A stretch of 64,000 nucleotides of DNA from Acetobacteraceae bacterium (GCA_003164135.1 PLSD01000030.1:1-64000); one strand, 5' to 3'; positions 33,721-43,599 are shown, counted from the first letter of the stretch. Translations and numbers: made by a program. Notes: generated from the sequence alone by a model not told the origin.

Positions 33721-36654
33721 ATGTCGGGCATTACGATCACCGGAACTGTGTTCAACACCGTTACGGTAGGCGGCGGCTCCTCGTACTACAATGTTGGCTA
33801 CATCAGTGGTCCTGACATATACATACTTGATCTTGGTCACTTTGTTACCGGCGAATATGGTGTGGAGCTATATGGCGGCATGATGACCAATGCCGGCACG
33901 GTGACTGGAGGAGACATCAGCACCGGTCTCGACATGACTGGCGGAACGTTCGTGAATGAAGGCTTGCTCTCAGGAGGATTCGCCGGCCTGAACTTTTCTT
34001 ATAGGGCAGGTTCTGCTGCGCTGCTGCATGGTGGCGTGCTGAGCAACTCTGGCACAATCGAAATACGGATAGGCAGTCATTCAGCGTCCTCCCAAGTCGG
34101 TTATCCCGAAGCCGTTGAAATTTTGGGCGGAACGCTCATCAACACCGGTCTTGTTTCCATGCCCGGCCTTTACAGCGGTACCCAACCGGGCATCGTACTG
34201 TATAAAGGGCAACTCAACAATTATGGCTCAGTTGCCAACGGCGTCAGATTTGTCTCGGGTACGCTCGTCAATTCAGGTATGATCGGTGGCCCCATCACGA
34301 CTACCATAGCCTCGATTGATGGCCCCAACGGCTACTATGTCATCACGGGTTCTGTCAGTCTGGTCAATACGGGTACGATCGACGGCGGGGTTACCCTGGG
34401 CACCCCTTATACCGAACCTGTGTATGTCACGGATTCAGGGCCGATCAACGGCAATGTTGAACTTGGTGGCAATGCCGTGCTGAAGCTGGAGCCGGGGGCA
34501 AAGATCAATGGCTCAATCAGCGCATCGCCCGATAGTTTAACGCTAGCGCTGGCCGGTAATGGCGGCAGTCTCGATGTGAGCGAGTCTTTCTTCGGCCTTG
34601 GCGTGATCCAGTTCGACCCAGGGGCCGCCTGGACGCTGGGCGGCACCGCGGCGGAATTGGCGGCGGGACAGTCCATCACCGGCTTCACCCTGGGTGACAC
34701 CATCGTCCTCGACGGCTTCAGCGAAGTAGGTGCGGCTTTTACCCCGGGCATTGGTTTGGTGCTGTCCACTTTCGGCGGCCCCAACGTCACCCTGGATATC
34801 GCAGGCAGCTTTGGCGCCGGGACAGGTATTGTGGAAACCACGTCCGGCGGTAACACCACGCTTGCGGTGGCGCCGGTCGTCGATACCCTCTCCACCAGCA
34901 TCAGCCATGGGCTTTATCTCGATAACCCCGTTTATGGATCGCCGTTCACCATTACCAGCACCGGCACGATAATGGCGCAGCCGGAAAAATATTTAGGCGC
35001 GGGTTTGCTGATAGGTTTCCGCGCCGTCACGGTAACGAACATGGGCGCCATCTATGGCGCAACGGCGCTCCAGCCGCCGGTTTTGCTGAATGAGTATGGG
35101 AGTTCCGACGGCATCCTGCTTGTAAGCGCCTCTGATGTCTTGATCGACAACAGCGGCAGAATCACAGGCGGCCAGGGCGAGGCGGGCGTTTATTTTGCGG
35201 CGTATAATACGTTCATCAATACCGGCATCATATCCGGCGGCGCGGGCGGTACGATTAACGCAAATGGCGGTTACGGCGTGGGTGGTTTTGAGGATTTGAT
35301 CATCAACGCCGGAACCATCGCCGGGGGGGCTGCGGGCAGCGGTCCTTCCGCAACATCCGGCTATGCGCTGCGGATTAAGAGCAGCACGCTGGTCGTCGAA
35401 CCAGGGGCCGTGTTCATCGGGGCGGTGGGCGGTGACGGGCCGCTCAGCGGGCGAGATGAACTGGTTCTCGCCGGCAGTACGTCCGGCAGCCTCGATATGG
35501 GCGGCTCGTTCTCAGGGTTCGACAGTATCAGTTTTGCTCCCGGCGCGGCTTGGACTTTGGAGGGAACAGCGGCGGCGCTGGCGGCGGGGCAGACAATTAC
35601 GGGCCTCGCGGTAGGCGACACGCTGGTGTTGGATGGGTTTTCCGATACTGCAAAAAACTTCGTCACCGGCACCGGGTTGGAACTCGGTAGCGAAACAATT
35701 GACATCACCGGCAGCTTCACCACCGCTGATTTCACCGTTACCACCGACGGCACCAACACCACCATTACCACCGATTCGGCCCCTTGTTTCTGCGCTGGCA
35801 CGCGCATACGCACGCCAGGCGGCAAAATTCCGGTGGAAGAGTTACGCATCGGCGATCTGGTGAAGTCGATGCATGGTGGTTTTTCGGCGGTTAAATGGAT
35901 CGGGCGGCGCGATTATGAAGGGCGGTTCATTGCCGGCAACCATCTGGCGCTGCCGGTGCGTATCCGTCGGCATGCGCTGGCGTTCAACGTGCCGTCGCGC
36001 GACCTGTTCGTCTCGCCGGACCATGCGATCTGCGAGGGCGGGGTGCTGATTTACGCCCGGCGGTTGGTGAATGGCGTGAGCATCGTGCAGGTGCCAGAGG
36101 TGGAGCGCGTTGCGTATTTTCATGTCGAGCTGGAAAAACATGATGTGATTTTTGCCGAAAACTGCCCGGCGGAGAGCTTTTTGGACGCGCGGTGTCGCGA
36201 CAGATTCCAGAACGCGGCGGAATTTCACGCGTTGTATTCGCAGGATGAAGTGGCGGCGGCGGCCTGCCTGCCGCGCGTGGACGGCGGGTTTTACTTGCAG
36301 GCCATTTGGGAGCGCATTGCGCGCCGGGCCGGGGTTGTGGTGCCGGTGGCGGAGAATGGCCCGTTGCGCGGGTTTGTGGATGAGGCGGGACCGTTGCTGG
36401 TGCGGGGCTGGGCACAGGATGTTCTGGCGCCCGAAGTGCCGGTTTGCCTGGATGTTTGCGTGAGTGGAACGCGGGTTGGCCGGGTGCTGGCGAATTTGTA
36501 TCGCGAGGATGTGCGCGCGGCGGGGCATGGCAACGGGTATCAGGGGTTTGAGTTTGTGTTGCCGGAAGGCTGCGCCGGGGTGGTGGAAGTACGCCGCGCG
36601 GCGGATGGTGCCGGTTTGTCCATGGCGGATGGAATTGCTGTCCGGGCTGCCTGA
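33721..36654 (+). CDS. Hint-domain protein with repetitive beta-rich passenger
   Basis: 977 aa. The first ~680 residues are Gly/Thr/Asn-rich and repeat patterns such as LINTGLVS and TNAGTVTGG, like adhesin beta-helices. A ~65-aa module occurs twice (about 280-345 and 589-655): GSLDxxxSFxG, PGAAWTL, AAGQxITG, GDTxVLDGFS. A Hint_2 domain begins at C689 (CFCAGTRIRTPGGKIPVEEL) with FVSPDHAICEGG. About 150 C-terminal residues follow. No signal peptide or RTX repeats are seen. Hint domains can self-cleave; activity here is unproven. It interrupts the purine gene cluster. Confidence 0.88.
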   Translation: MSGITITGTVFNTVTVGGGSSYYNVGYISGPDIYILDLGHFVTGEYGVELYGGMMTNAGTVTGGDISTGLDMTGGTFVNEGLLSGGFAGLNFSYRAGSAALLHGGVLSNSGTIEIRIGSHSASSQVGYPEAVEILGGTLINTGLVSMPGLYSGTQPGIVLYKGQLNNYGSVANGVRFVSGTLVNSGMIGGPITTTIASIDGPNGYYVITGSVSLVNTGTIDGGVTLGTPYTEPVYVTDSGPINGNVELGGNAVLKLEPGAKINGSISASPDSLTLALAGNGGSLDVSESFFGLGVIQFDPGAAWTLGGTAAELAAGQSITGFTLGDTIVLDGFSEVGAAFTPGIGLVLSTFGGPNVTLDIAGSFGAGTGIVETTSGGNTTLAVAPVVDTLSTSISHGLYLDNPVYGSPFTITSTGTIMAQPEKYLGAGLLIGFRAVTVTNMGAIYGATALQPPVLLNEYGSSDGILLVSASDVLIDNSGRITGGQGEAGVYFAAYNTFINTGIISGGAGGTINANGGYGVGGFEDLIINAGTIAGGAAGSGPSATSGYALRIKSSTLVVEPGAVFIGAVGGDGPLSGRDELVLAGSTSGSLDMGGSFSGFDSISFAPGAAWTLEGTAAALAAGQTITGLAVGDTLVLDGFSDTAKNFVTGTGLELGSETIDITGSFTTADFTVTTDGTNTTITTDSAPCFCAGTRIRTPGGKIPVEELRIGDLVKSMHGGFSAVKWIGRRDYEGRFIAGNHLALPVRIRRHALAFNVPSRDLFVSPDHAICEGGVLIYARRLVNGVSIVQVPEVERVAYFHVELEKHDVIFAENCPAESFLDARCRDRFQNAAEFHALYSQDEVAAAACLPRVDGGFYLQAIWERIARRAGVVVPVAENGPLRGFVDEAGPLLVRGWAQDVLAPEVPVCLDVCVSGTRVGRVLANLYREDVRAAGHGNGYQGFEFVLPEGCAGVVEVRRAADGAGLSMADGIAVRAA

Positions 36655-36697
36655 CTAAAAAGCCGGAATGATGCCCACATTATTCCGGCTTTTTAGT
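36654..36697. terminator. bidirectional intrinsic terminator
   Basis: A perfect 16-bp inverted repeat (arms 36654-36669 and 36682-36697; left arm ACTAAAAAGCCGGAAT) with a 12-nt loop. T-runs occur on both strands, so it should stop both the Hint gene and the convergent purC-purS transcript. It means that purS and purQ are probably not on the same message. Confidence 0.85.
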
Positions 36698-36714
36698 CGT
36701 TCCGTTCGGGCGGT

Positions 36715-36954
36715 TTAAGCGATGGCGACGGAATAGCTTTCGATCACGGTATTGGCCAGGAGCTTTTTGGCCATTTCCTCGGCCGCGGCTTGTGCTGCGG
36801 CGGGGTCGGTTTCGGCGAGTTCAAGTTCGATGATTTTGCCGGCGCGGACTTCGCCAACCTGGGCGAAGCCCAGATTGTTCAGGGCGTGGCCGATGGCTTT
36901 GCCTTGGGGGTCCAGTACGCCGTTTTTCAGCATGACGGTAACAACAGCCTTCAT
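36715..36954 (-). CDS. purS: phosphoribosylformylglycinamidine synthase subunit PurS
   Basis: 79 aa from ATG 36954 ([29 protein letters not shown]), overlapping the purC stop by 4 nt (ATGA). It is a normal-length PurS, the small structural subunit linking PurL and PurQ. In this genome it stays with purC, while purQ and purL lie beyond the inserted Hint gene. Confidence 0.95.
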   Translation of the reverse strand: MKAVVTVMLKNGVLDPQGKAIGHALNNLGFAQVGEVRAGKIIELELAETDPAAAQAAAEEMAKKLLANTVIESYSVAIA

Positions 36955-37715
36955 TGCATCATCTCCGGGCCCTTCATGTCGCGGGTGCCGGCTTCGGGCA
37001 GAATGCCGAGGCGGCGGGCGACTTCCTGGTAGGCTTCCTCGATTTTGCCAAGGTCGCGGCGGAAGCGGTCCTTGTCCATCTTTTCGTTGGTCTTGGAATC
37101 CCACAGGCGGCAGTTATCGGGGCTGATCTCGTCGGCCAGGACGATTCGCATGTCCTCGTTCTCGTACAGGCGGCCGAATTCGATTTTGAAGTCGACCAGC
37201 GTGATGCCGACGCCGAGGAACAGGCCGGTGAGGAAATCGTTGATGCGCAGGGTGAGGTGCACAATGTCGTCCATGTCCGGCGGGGTGGCCCAGCCGAAGG
37301 CGGTGATGTGCTCCTCGGCGACCATCGGGTCGTTGAGCTGGTCGTTTTTGTAGTAATATTCCACGATCGAGCGCGGCAGGCGGGTGCCCTCGGGGATGCC
37401 AAGGCGCTGCGACAGGCTGCCGGCGGCGACGTTGCGGACCACGACCTCGATAGGGATAATCTCAACTTCTTTAATAAGTTGCTCGCGCATGTTGAGGCGG
37501 CGGATGAAGTGCGTGGGGATGTTGATTTCCGCCAGCTTGAGCATCAGGAACTCGCTGATACGGTTATTCAGCACGCCCTTGCCGGTGATGGTGCCCTTTT
37601 TCTGGGCGTTGAACGCGGTGGCGTCATCCTTGAAATATTGCACGAGGGTGCCGGGTTCGGGACCTTCGAACAGGATTTTTGCTTTGCCTTCGTAGAGCTG
37701 CCGGCGGCGGGCCAT
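36951..37715 (-). CDS. purC: phosphoribosylaminoimidazole-succinocarboxamide synthase
   Basis: A 254-aa SAICAR synthetase. Signatures: [37 protein letters not shown]. It ligates CAIR with aspartate. It heads the two-gene purC-purS transcript and is divergent from the GGDEF gene. Confidence 0.97.
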   Translation of the reverse strand: MARRRQLYEGKAKILFEGPEPGTLVQYFKDDATAFNAQKKGTITGKGVLNNRISEFLMLKLAEINIPTHFIRRLNMREQLIKEVEIIPIEVVVRNVAAGSLSQRLGIPEGTRLPRSIVEYYYKNDQLNDPMVAEEHITAFGWATPPDMDDIVHLTLRINDFLTGLFLGVGITLVDFKIEFGRLYENEDMRIVLADEISPDNCRLWDSKTNEKMDKDRFRRDLGKIEEAYQEVARRLGILPEAGTRDMKGPEMMQ

Positions 37716-37855
37716 TTTGTAACCTTCAGAAATTTAACAGGCTCGGTCTATACCAACCAACCGCGTGCAGCGCCATGGCTGCTATCGCATGGAAGACGTG
37801 TTTGCGCGGTTGTTGTCCGGTCTTTAAGTTTTTCATGGGAAGCTGGCGTGGCCTC

Positions 37856-38821
37856 ATGACAGAACTGATCGATACCGTTGCCGACCTTACTGATCTGCGG
37901 AACAGAGATGTTCTGGAGGCGGCGCTGGCACGGGTTATTTTTGAGCTGGCGGAAGTGTCGCGGCTGTCGCTTTGGCGTGTGGCCGGGGACGGGGCGGAGA
38001 TAAAACTGCGGGAGCGGCTGTCGCTGCCGATGCGGGAAGGGCCGATGCGGGAGATTTGCTTGCACGAGGCCCGGAAGGAATGGCGCGAGTGCCATGCCGG
38101 CCGGTGCTACGTAAGTGGCCCGGAGGATGAGAACGGTATGTCCCGCCATATTTTTCCGCTGTGTAACGAGCGTGAGGTGATCGGGCTGATGCAGCTGCTG
38201 CGGCCCTCGCGGCTGGCGCGGATACAGGAGCATACTGTGCAGGGGCTGCTGCGGGTTTACCGCAACCATCTGGGATTGCTGGATTATGGTGACCGCGACG
38301 AGCTGACCGGATTGTTGAACCGGCGGACCTACAGTGCGTTCTTCAAGCAGATTGTCTGTGAAACTGCCGTGCATGCCGCCATCGCGGTCGTGGACGTGGA
38401 TTTTTTCAAGCGGGTCAACGACCAGTTCGGCCATACGTATGGAGACGAGGTGCTGATTCTGCTGGCACGGTTGATGGCGGAGTGCTTTGCCGGGATTGAT
38501 GGGTTGTTTCGCTTTGGCGGGGAGGAATTTCTGCTGGTGCTGCCAGACACGACGCAGGAGGAGGCATGGGTGGCGCTGGATTGTTTCCGCGCCGCAGTGG
38601 CGGAGGCGAAGTTTCCGCAGGTTGGGCGGGTGACGGTGAGCGTCGGGTTCAGCATGATCCAGCCGGGCGACAGTTCGGCGGCGGCGTTCGGGCGCGCGGA
38701 CGAAGCGCTGTATCTGGCCAAGCACAGCGGGCGCAACCGGGTGAAATGCTATGAGGAACTGGTGCTGGAGGGGTATCTGCCGGGGACCAAGCACTCCGGC
38801 GGCGAGATGGAGTTGTTTTAG
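37856..38821 (+). CDS. GGDEF-domain diguanylate cyclase
   Basis: About 321 aa from the ATG at 37856 (37835 is an alternative). The N-terminal ~145 residues are GAF-like, with several Cys (EICLHEA, ECHAGRCYVS, FPLCNER). The C-terminal GGDEF domain has DELTGLLNRRTY, DVDFFKRVNDQFGH and the active GGEEF in FRFGGEEFLLVLP. The inhibitory RxxD site is absent: the aligned residues read AGID. It should synthesise c-di-GMP without that feedback. Cysteines hint at redox or metal sensing; inference only. Confidence 0.88.
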   Translation: MTELIDTVADLTDLRNRDVLEAALARVIFELAEVSRLSLWRVAGDGAEIKLRERLSLPMREGPMREICLHEARKEWRECHAGRCYVSGPEDENGMSRHIFPLCNEREVIGLMQLLRPSRLARIQEHTVQGLLRVYRNHLGLLDYGDRDELTGLLNRRTYSAFFKQIVCETAVHAAIAVVDVDFFKRVNDQFGHTYGDEVLILLARLMAECFAGIDGLFRFGGEEFLLVLPDTTQEEAWVALDCFRAAVAEAKFPQVGRVTVSVGFSMIQPGDSSAAAFGRADEALYLAKHSGRNRVKCYEELVLEGYLPGTKHSGGEMELF

Positions 38822-38962
38822 AGTCTGTTTGAAAACTCTACTCTGGCGGCCATTCGGCGCGGCTTTCTGCGCTTCCGGTGCTCACGTACTTACGTACGCT
38901 GCGCGCCGGTTCTCGAAAACCACGACGACTGACTCACCAGAGCGAGTTTTGAAACAGACTCT
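38820..38962. repeat. palindromic repeat element, copy 2 (143 bp)
   Basis: Terminal inverted repeats of 19 bp with one mismatch: 38820-38838 (AGAGTCTGTTTGAAAACTC) and 38944-38962. The interior shares GCTCACGTACT, GTACGC, CTCGAAAA and CTCACCAG blocks with the copy at 25619-25792. It starts in the stop codon of the GGDEF gene, as copy 1 does in the MBL gene. No coding content is seen. Confidence 0.65.
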
Positions 38963-38993
38963 GGGTGGCGTGTGGGACGCCACCCTAAACAGT

Positions 38994-40058
38994 TTAAGCC
39001 AGCGCGGATTCCAGCGCCGGGTAGTCGGTGTAGCCTTCGGCGCCGCCGGCGTAGAAGGCCGACGTGTTGGGCTCGTTGAGCGGGGCGCCGGATTTGAAGC
39101 GCGCCACCAGGTCCGGGGTGGCGATGAACAGCTTGCCCCAGGCGACGGCATCGGCGTCGCCGGCGGCGAGCACGGCCTGGGCGGTTTGCAAGGTAAAATT
39201 CTCGTTGGCGATGAAGGTGCCGCCGAAAATCTTTTTCAGGCGGGGGCCGAGTGAATCCGGCCCCTGGTATTCGCGGGCGCAGATGAAGGCGAGGCCGCGC
39301 TCACCCAGTTCAGCCGCTACATAGCTGAAAGTGGCCAGCGGATCTGAATCGCCCGCACCATTGCTGTCCATGCGCGGGGCGAGGTGCATGCCGACCTGGT
39401 CGGCTTCCCACACGGAGGTGACGGCGTCGGTGACTTCGAGCATCAGCCGGGCGCGGTTTTTGATCGAGCCACCGTATTCGTCGGTGCGGTGGTTGCTGCC
39501 GTCCTGCAAAAACTGGTCGAGCAGGTAGCCGTTGGCGCCGTGCAGCTCCACGCCGTCAAACCCGGCCATCTGCGCGTTCATTGCCGCCTTGCGGTAGGCT
39601 TCCACCACGCCGGGGATTTCATCGATATCAAGCGCGCGCGGGGTGACGTGTTCCTGCTTGGGGCGGACCAGGCTGACATGGCCGGCGGCGGCGATGGCGC
39701 TGGGGGCAACGGGGAGTTCACCGTTGAGGAACATCGGCGCGGAAATGCGGCCGACATGCCAGAGCTGGGCGAAAATGCGCCCGCCTGCCGCATGCACCGC
39801 CTTGGTGACCAGCTTCCAGCCCTGCACCTGCTCGTCGGACCATAGGCCGGGCGTATCGGCATAGCCCACACCTTGCGGACAGACTGAGGTGGCCTCGGAA
39901 ATGATCAGCCCGGCGGTGGCGCGCTGCGCGTAGTATTCCGCCATCAGCGCGTTGGGCACGCGCGAGGCGCCGGAGCGCGAACGGGTGAGCGGAGCCATGA
40001 TGATGCGGTTGGGCAGGGTGAGGCCGCCGAGTATTAGGGGGTCGAACAAAGTGGGCAT
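38994..40058 (-). CDS. old yellow enzyme family alkene reductase
   Basis: A 354-aa FMN-dependent OYE. Signatures: NRIIMAPLTRSRS, HVGRIS, and HGANGYLLDQFLQDGSNHRTDEYGGS. It would reduce activated C=C bonds such as quinones, N-ethylmaleimide or nitrate esters. It lies 24 nt after an ArsR gene on the same strand, an arrangement seen when the regulator senses electrophiles. Confidence 0.93.
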   Translation of the reverse strand: MPTLFDPLILGGLTLPNRIIMAPLTRSRSGASRVPNALMAEYYAQRATAGLIISEATSVCPQGVGYADTPGLWSDEQVQGWKLVTKAVHAAGGRIFAQLWHVGRISAPMFLNGELPVAPSAIAAAGHVSLVRPKQEHVTPRALDIDEIPGVVEAYRKAAMNAQMAGFDGVELHGANGYLLDQFLQDGSNHRTDEYGGSIKNRARLMLEVTDAVTSVWEADQVGMHLAPRMDSNGAGDSDPLATFSYVAAELGERGLAFICAREYQGPDSLGPRLKKIFGGTFIANENFTLQTAQAVLAAGDADAVAWGKLFIATPDLVARFKSGAPLNEPNTSAFYAGGAEGYTDYPALESALA

Positions 40059-40082
40059 GGGGACTCCTTGGATTGGCTGGAA

Positions 40083-40403
40083 TTAGATGGTTTGGCTTAG
40101 CCGCGCCAGAAAGGCGGTGATCGCGGGTTCGTTGCGTCTGTAGAAAATCCATTGGCCGACGCGGTGGGTGGTGACGAGCCCGGCCTGGAGCAGCACCGCC
40201 AGATGCGCTGAGACGGTGGATTGGGAGAGGCCGCAGGCGTCGTCGATTTTACCGGCGCAGACGCCAAGCTCGTATGAATGCTCCTGGCCGGGGAAATTTT
40301 TCTCCGGCTCCTTCATTTGCGCGAGGATTTTGCGGCGCACCGGATTAGCCAGGGCTTTCAGGGTCTCGTCGAAGGTCTCGGCGTCTACGTCGTTCATCGT
40401 CAT
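40083..40403 (-). CDS. ArsR-family regulator
   Basis: A 106-aa winged-helix ArsR protein: LKALANPVRRKILAQM, then the recognition region LSQSTVSAHLAVLLQAGLV. One Cys pair occurs in VCAGKIDDACGLS, which may sense electrophiles or metals. It likely autoregulates and controls the OYE gene downstream. A TA-rich dyad (CGATATATAGATCG, 40408-40421) lies just upstream of its start. Confidence 0.9.
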   Translation of the reverse strand: MTMNDVDAETFDETLKALANPVRRKILAQMKEPEKNFPGQEHSYELGVCAGKIDDACGLSQSTVSAHLAVLLQAGLVTTHRVGQWIFYRRNEPAITAFLARLSQTI

Positions 40404-40407
40404 GTGA

Positions 40408-40421
40408 CGATATATAGATCG
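40408..40421. promoter_or_regulatory. possible operator upstream of the arsR-OYE operon
   Basis: CGATATATAGATCG forms a small dyad (CGAT...ATCG) 4 nt upstream of the ArsR start codon, where an autoregulatory site would lie. Support is by position only. Confidence 0.25.
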
Positions 40422-40454
40422 ATTGTTGACGATATTAAAGGGGCGAGGGGGCGT

Positions 40455-41492
40455 TTAGCTGATTTTTGGCGTGCTCCGCCCGGCGCGGGTGATGACGACA
40501 ACGCCGTCGCCGGGTTCGATGACCGTTGACGGGTCGGGGCGGGTGAGGGTTTCGCCGTTTTTGCGGTTGATGGCGATGATGAACAGGCTGCCGATGGCTT
40601 CGTGTTCGGCTTTTTCGATGGTGGTGCCCGCGAGCGGAGAGTTGGCGGCCACGGCCATTACTTCGAGTTCCAGTCCGAGCGTGCGCAGGCCAGCGCTAAA
40701 CGTGCGCATGCGCGAGGAACCATCGGTAAAGCTCGACGTGCGGGGGTAGAGGATAAGCTGAGCGATGCGCTCGGCGCCGATATGGGTGGGTTCCACCACG
40801 GAGTTGGCGCCGGCCTGGAGCAGCTTGCTCTTGGTGCTGGTGGCCTCGCCGCGGGCGATGATTTCCAGGTTTTTGTTGAGGTTGCGCGCGGAGAGGGTGA
40901 TGAAAACGTTCACGGCGTCGTTTGGCACCACGCTGGCCAATGCGCGGGCGCGCCGTATGCCGACAGCCTCCAAAACACTCTCGTCGGTGGCATCCCCTGC
41001 CCAGGTGAGGTGGCCATGGGCCGCGGCCTCGGCCAGACGCGCCTCGTCACGGTCGACGATGATAAAATCCGCCCCGCCGGCGCGTAGCTCACCGGTCAGC
41101 ATCTGGCCGATCCGGCCGTAGCCGCAGATGATCACATGGCCGCTCATTTTATCAATCTGCGACTTCATCCGCTTGACCCCCAGCAATTGCTGAATTTGTG
41201 TGAACGTAATGAATTGGACGAAGGCGGCGGCGAGGAAAGTGATGCCGAGCCAGCCCAGAATAATGGTGGAAATGGTGATGGTGAGGAGTTCAGGTGTTTG
41301 GATCGGATGCACCTCGCCGTAACCAACGAGGAATACTGTGTTGATAACAAAGTAAAATGACTCGCTCCAGGTCCAGCCGTTATGGACAAAGGCGCATGTG
41401 GACAGCGTGATGACCAGCAGCAGGTAGAGCGTACCGCCCAGCAGGTTGCGCCAGGGGTTGTCCGCCAGGCGGGATTTGTGGTGCGGGGGCAT
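40455..41492 (-). CDS. two-TM potassium channel with TrkA-N/TrkA-C domains
   Basis: 345 aa. N-terminal two transmembrane helices flank a pore with LVGYGE, a slightly changed TVGYGD filter. A Rossmann TrkA-N (RCK) domain follows (HVIICGYGRIGQML), then a TrkA-C domain near the end (GDGVVVITRAG). It is probably a ligand-gated K+ channel. Confidence 0.9.
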   Translation of the reverse strand: MPPHHKSRLADNPWRNLLGGTLYLLLVITLSTCAFVHNGWTWSESFYFVINTVFLVGYGEVHPIQTPELLTITISTIILGWLGITFLAAAFVQFITFTQIQQLLGVKRMKSQIDKMSGHVIICGYGRIGQMLTGELRAGGADFIIVDRDEARLAEAAAHGHLTWAGDATDESVLEAVGIRRARALASVVPNDAVNVFITLSARNLNKNLEIIARGEATSTKSKLLQAGANSVVEPTHIGAERIAQLILYPRTSSFTDGSSRMRTFSAGLRTLGLELEVMAVAANSPLAGTTIEKAEHEAIGSLFIIAINRKNGETLTRPDPSTVIEPGDGVVVITRAGRSTPKIS

Positions 41493-41501
41493 TTAAAAAA
41501 C

Positions 41502-41534
41502 AAAGGCCAGGGGGAGTTTATCCCCCTGGCCTTT
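41502..41534 (-). terminator. intrinsic terminator of the citrate synthase gene
   Basis: Perfect 14-bp stem (41502-41515 and 41521-41534, left arm AAAGGCCAGGGGGA) with a 5-nt loop. On the minus strand it is followed by TTTGTTTTTT. It lies between gltA and the downstream K+ channel gene, so it ends the gltA message. A T-run is also present on the plus strand. Confidence 0.85.
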
Positions 41535-41554
41535 TTCAACGGTGAAACCGCGCA

Positions 41555-42868
41555 TCAACCCCGTTGGTCGATGGGCGTATAGTCGCGGGCGGGGGCGCCG
41601 GTGTAGATCTGGCGCGGGCGCCCGATGCGCTGTTGCGGGTCTTCGATCATTTCCATCCACTGGCTGATCCAGCCGACGGTGCGGGCCAGGGCGAAGATGG
41701 GGGTGAACATGGTGGTGGGGAAGCCCATCGCCTTGAGAATGATGCCCGAATAGAAATCAACGTTCGGGTAGAGCTTGCGGGAGACGAAGTATTCGTCTTC
41801 CAACGCGATCTTTTCCAGTTCCATGGCGAGGTCGAGCATGGGCTCGTCCTTGATCCCCAGGGCTTCGAGGACTTCGTAGCAGGTGGCCTGCATGATTTTG
41901 GCGCGCGGGTCGAAGTTTTTGTAAACCCGGTGGCCGAAGCCCATGAGTTTGACGTTGCTGTTTTTGTCTTTCACCTGCGCGATGAAGGCCGGGATGTTAT
42001 CCTTATGGCCGATTTCGGCGAGCATTTTCAGCACGGCCTCGTTGGCGCCGCCGTGCGCGGGGCCCCAGAGGGAGGCGATGCCGGCGGCGATGCAGGCAAA
42101 CGGGTTGGCGCCAGTGGAGCCGGCTAGGCGCACCGTGGAGGTGGAGGCGTTCTGCTCATGGTCGGCGTGCAGGATGAAAATGCGGTCCATCGCGCGGGTG
42201 AGGATCGGGTTCTGCACATAGGGTTCGGCCGGGACGGCGTGGAACATATGCAGGAAGTTTTCCGAGTAGGTCAGATCGTTGCGCGGGTAGATCAGCGGCT
42301 GGCCGACATTGTACTTATGGGCCCAGGCGGTGATGGTCGGGATTTTCGCGATCATCCGGTAGGCGCTGATTTCGCGTTGGCGGGGGTCTTGGGTGTCGAT
42401 GCTGTCCGGGTAGAAGGCGGACATGGCGCCGACGACGGAGCAGAGCATGGCCATCGGGTGGGCATCGCGGCGGAAACCATCCCAGAAGCGGCGGATCTGC
42501 TCGTGCAGCATGGTGTGTTTGGTCACGCCGTTGGTGAAATTGTTCAACTCGGTCGTGGTTGGCAGGCTGCCGAAGAGGAGCAGGTAGGCGACTTCGAGGA
42601 AGGTGGATTTTTCCGCCAGCTGCTCGATCGGGTAGCCGCGATACAGCAGAATGCCTTCATCGCCGTCGATGTAGGTGATGGAGCTTTCACACGAGGCGGT
42701 GGCGCCGTAGCTGGGGTCGAATGTGAAGATACCCAGGTCGTTCTGGAGCTTACGGATGTCGACGCAGGCGGGGCCGAGAGAACCTGTCAGAACGGGCAGG
42801 GTGGCCGTTTTGCCGTCATGGGTCAGCGACGCTGTGCCGGCCTGCTTGCTGGTTGCGGAATGAGGCAT
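41555..42868 (-). CDS. gltA: citrate synthase
   Basis: A 437-aa type II citrate synthase. Catalytic His regions: [11 protein letters not shown] and [14 protein letters not shown]. The usual N-terminal acidic-loop domain is present ([18 protein letters not shown]). It condenses oxaloacetate and acetyl-CoA. It stands alone, with a strong terminator downstream. No gene is found in the ~200 bases upstream. Confidence 0.97.
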   Translation of the reverse strand: MPHSATSKQAGTASLTHDGKTATLPVLTGSLGPACVDIRKLQNDLGIFTFDPSYGATASCESSITYIDGDEGILLYRGYPIEQLAEKSTFLEVAYLLLFGSLPTTTELNNFTNGVTKHTMLHEQIRRFWDGFRRDAHPMAMLCSVVGAMSAFYPDSIDTQDPRQREISAYRMIAKIPTITAWAHKYNVGQPLIYPRNDLTYSENFLHMFHAVPAEPYVQNPILTRAMDRIFILHADHEQNASTSTVRLAGSTGANPFACIAAGIASLWGPAHGGANEAVLKMLAEIGHKDNIPAFIAQVKDKNSNVKLMGFGHRVYKNFDPRAKIMQATCYEVLEALGIKDEPMLDLAMELEKIALEDEYFVSRKLYPNVDFYSGIILKAMGFPTTMFTPIFALARTVGWISQWMEMIEDPQQRIGRPRQIYTGAPARDYTPIDQRG

Positions 42869-43077
42869 GCGGATTCACCTTCTGATTGGTTCGAGGGAGC
42901 GTTCGAATAAGATAGAATAGCCTGGCATGGCGCTGACTAAGAGAGCGTTATTAAATCATGCGTCATATGTAAAGTCGGGCATTCGCGGTTGCAGCATTCT
43001 GGCCGCATCGCTGTCCTGTTGCTTGCGCGTGGCCGCGCGTGAGGTGGACCGCCGGACGAGTGTGTCAGACAAGCGCC

Positions 43078-43599
43078 TCAGACGATATCAGCCGGTTTGA
43101 TGAAGCGTTGCAGGCTGGCCCCGCGTGCGCCCAGGCGCCGCCAGGGGCTGGTGACGAGAAATTCGGCCAGGGCGGCGGTGGGGAAGCCATCGGTCAGGCG
43201 GACCAGGTCCGGTTTGGAGCTGGATGGGCCGGCCAGCGACACGGCGAGTTCGTGCAGCCCCGGATTATGGCCGATCACCAGCGCGCTGCGCACGGTTTCC
43301 GGCAGGTCGCGCAGTAGGTCGCGGATTTGGTTGGGGGTGGCCATGTACAAAGCGGGCAGGGAATCCATATTCGGCCATTCATCCCACACGCCGGCGGCTT
43401 CCAGCGCCGCGAAGGTCTCCTGTGTGCGCAATGCGGTGGAAACCAGCACGACATCCGGCGCCAGCCCGGCTTTGCGCATGGCATGGGCTATGGCGGTGGC
43501 GGCTTGGCGGCCGGCGTCCGTCAGGGGGCGGTCGTGGTCCGAGGGAGCGGAGTTCTCAGGGGCCGCTTTGGCGTGACGGAGTAGAATCAGCTGATGCAT
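43078..43599 (-). CDS. SixA-like histidine phosphatase family protein
   Basis: About 173 aa from ATG 43599 (MHQLILLRHAKA). The phosphoglycerate-mutase-like RHAKA motif, DVVLVSTALRTQETFAA and VIGHNPGLHELA (the second catalytic His) are present. SixA dephosphorylates histidine-phosphotransfer proteins, but other substrates are known in this family. Confidence 0.88.
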   Translation of the reverse strand: MHQLILLRHAKAAPENSAPSDHDRPLTDAGRQAATAIAHAMRKAGLAPDVVLVSTALRTQETFAALEAAGVWDEWPNMDSLPALYMATPNQIRDLLRDLPETVRSALVIGHNPGLHELAVSLAGPSSSKPDLVRLTDGFPTAALAEFLVTSPWRRLGARGASLQRFIKPADIV

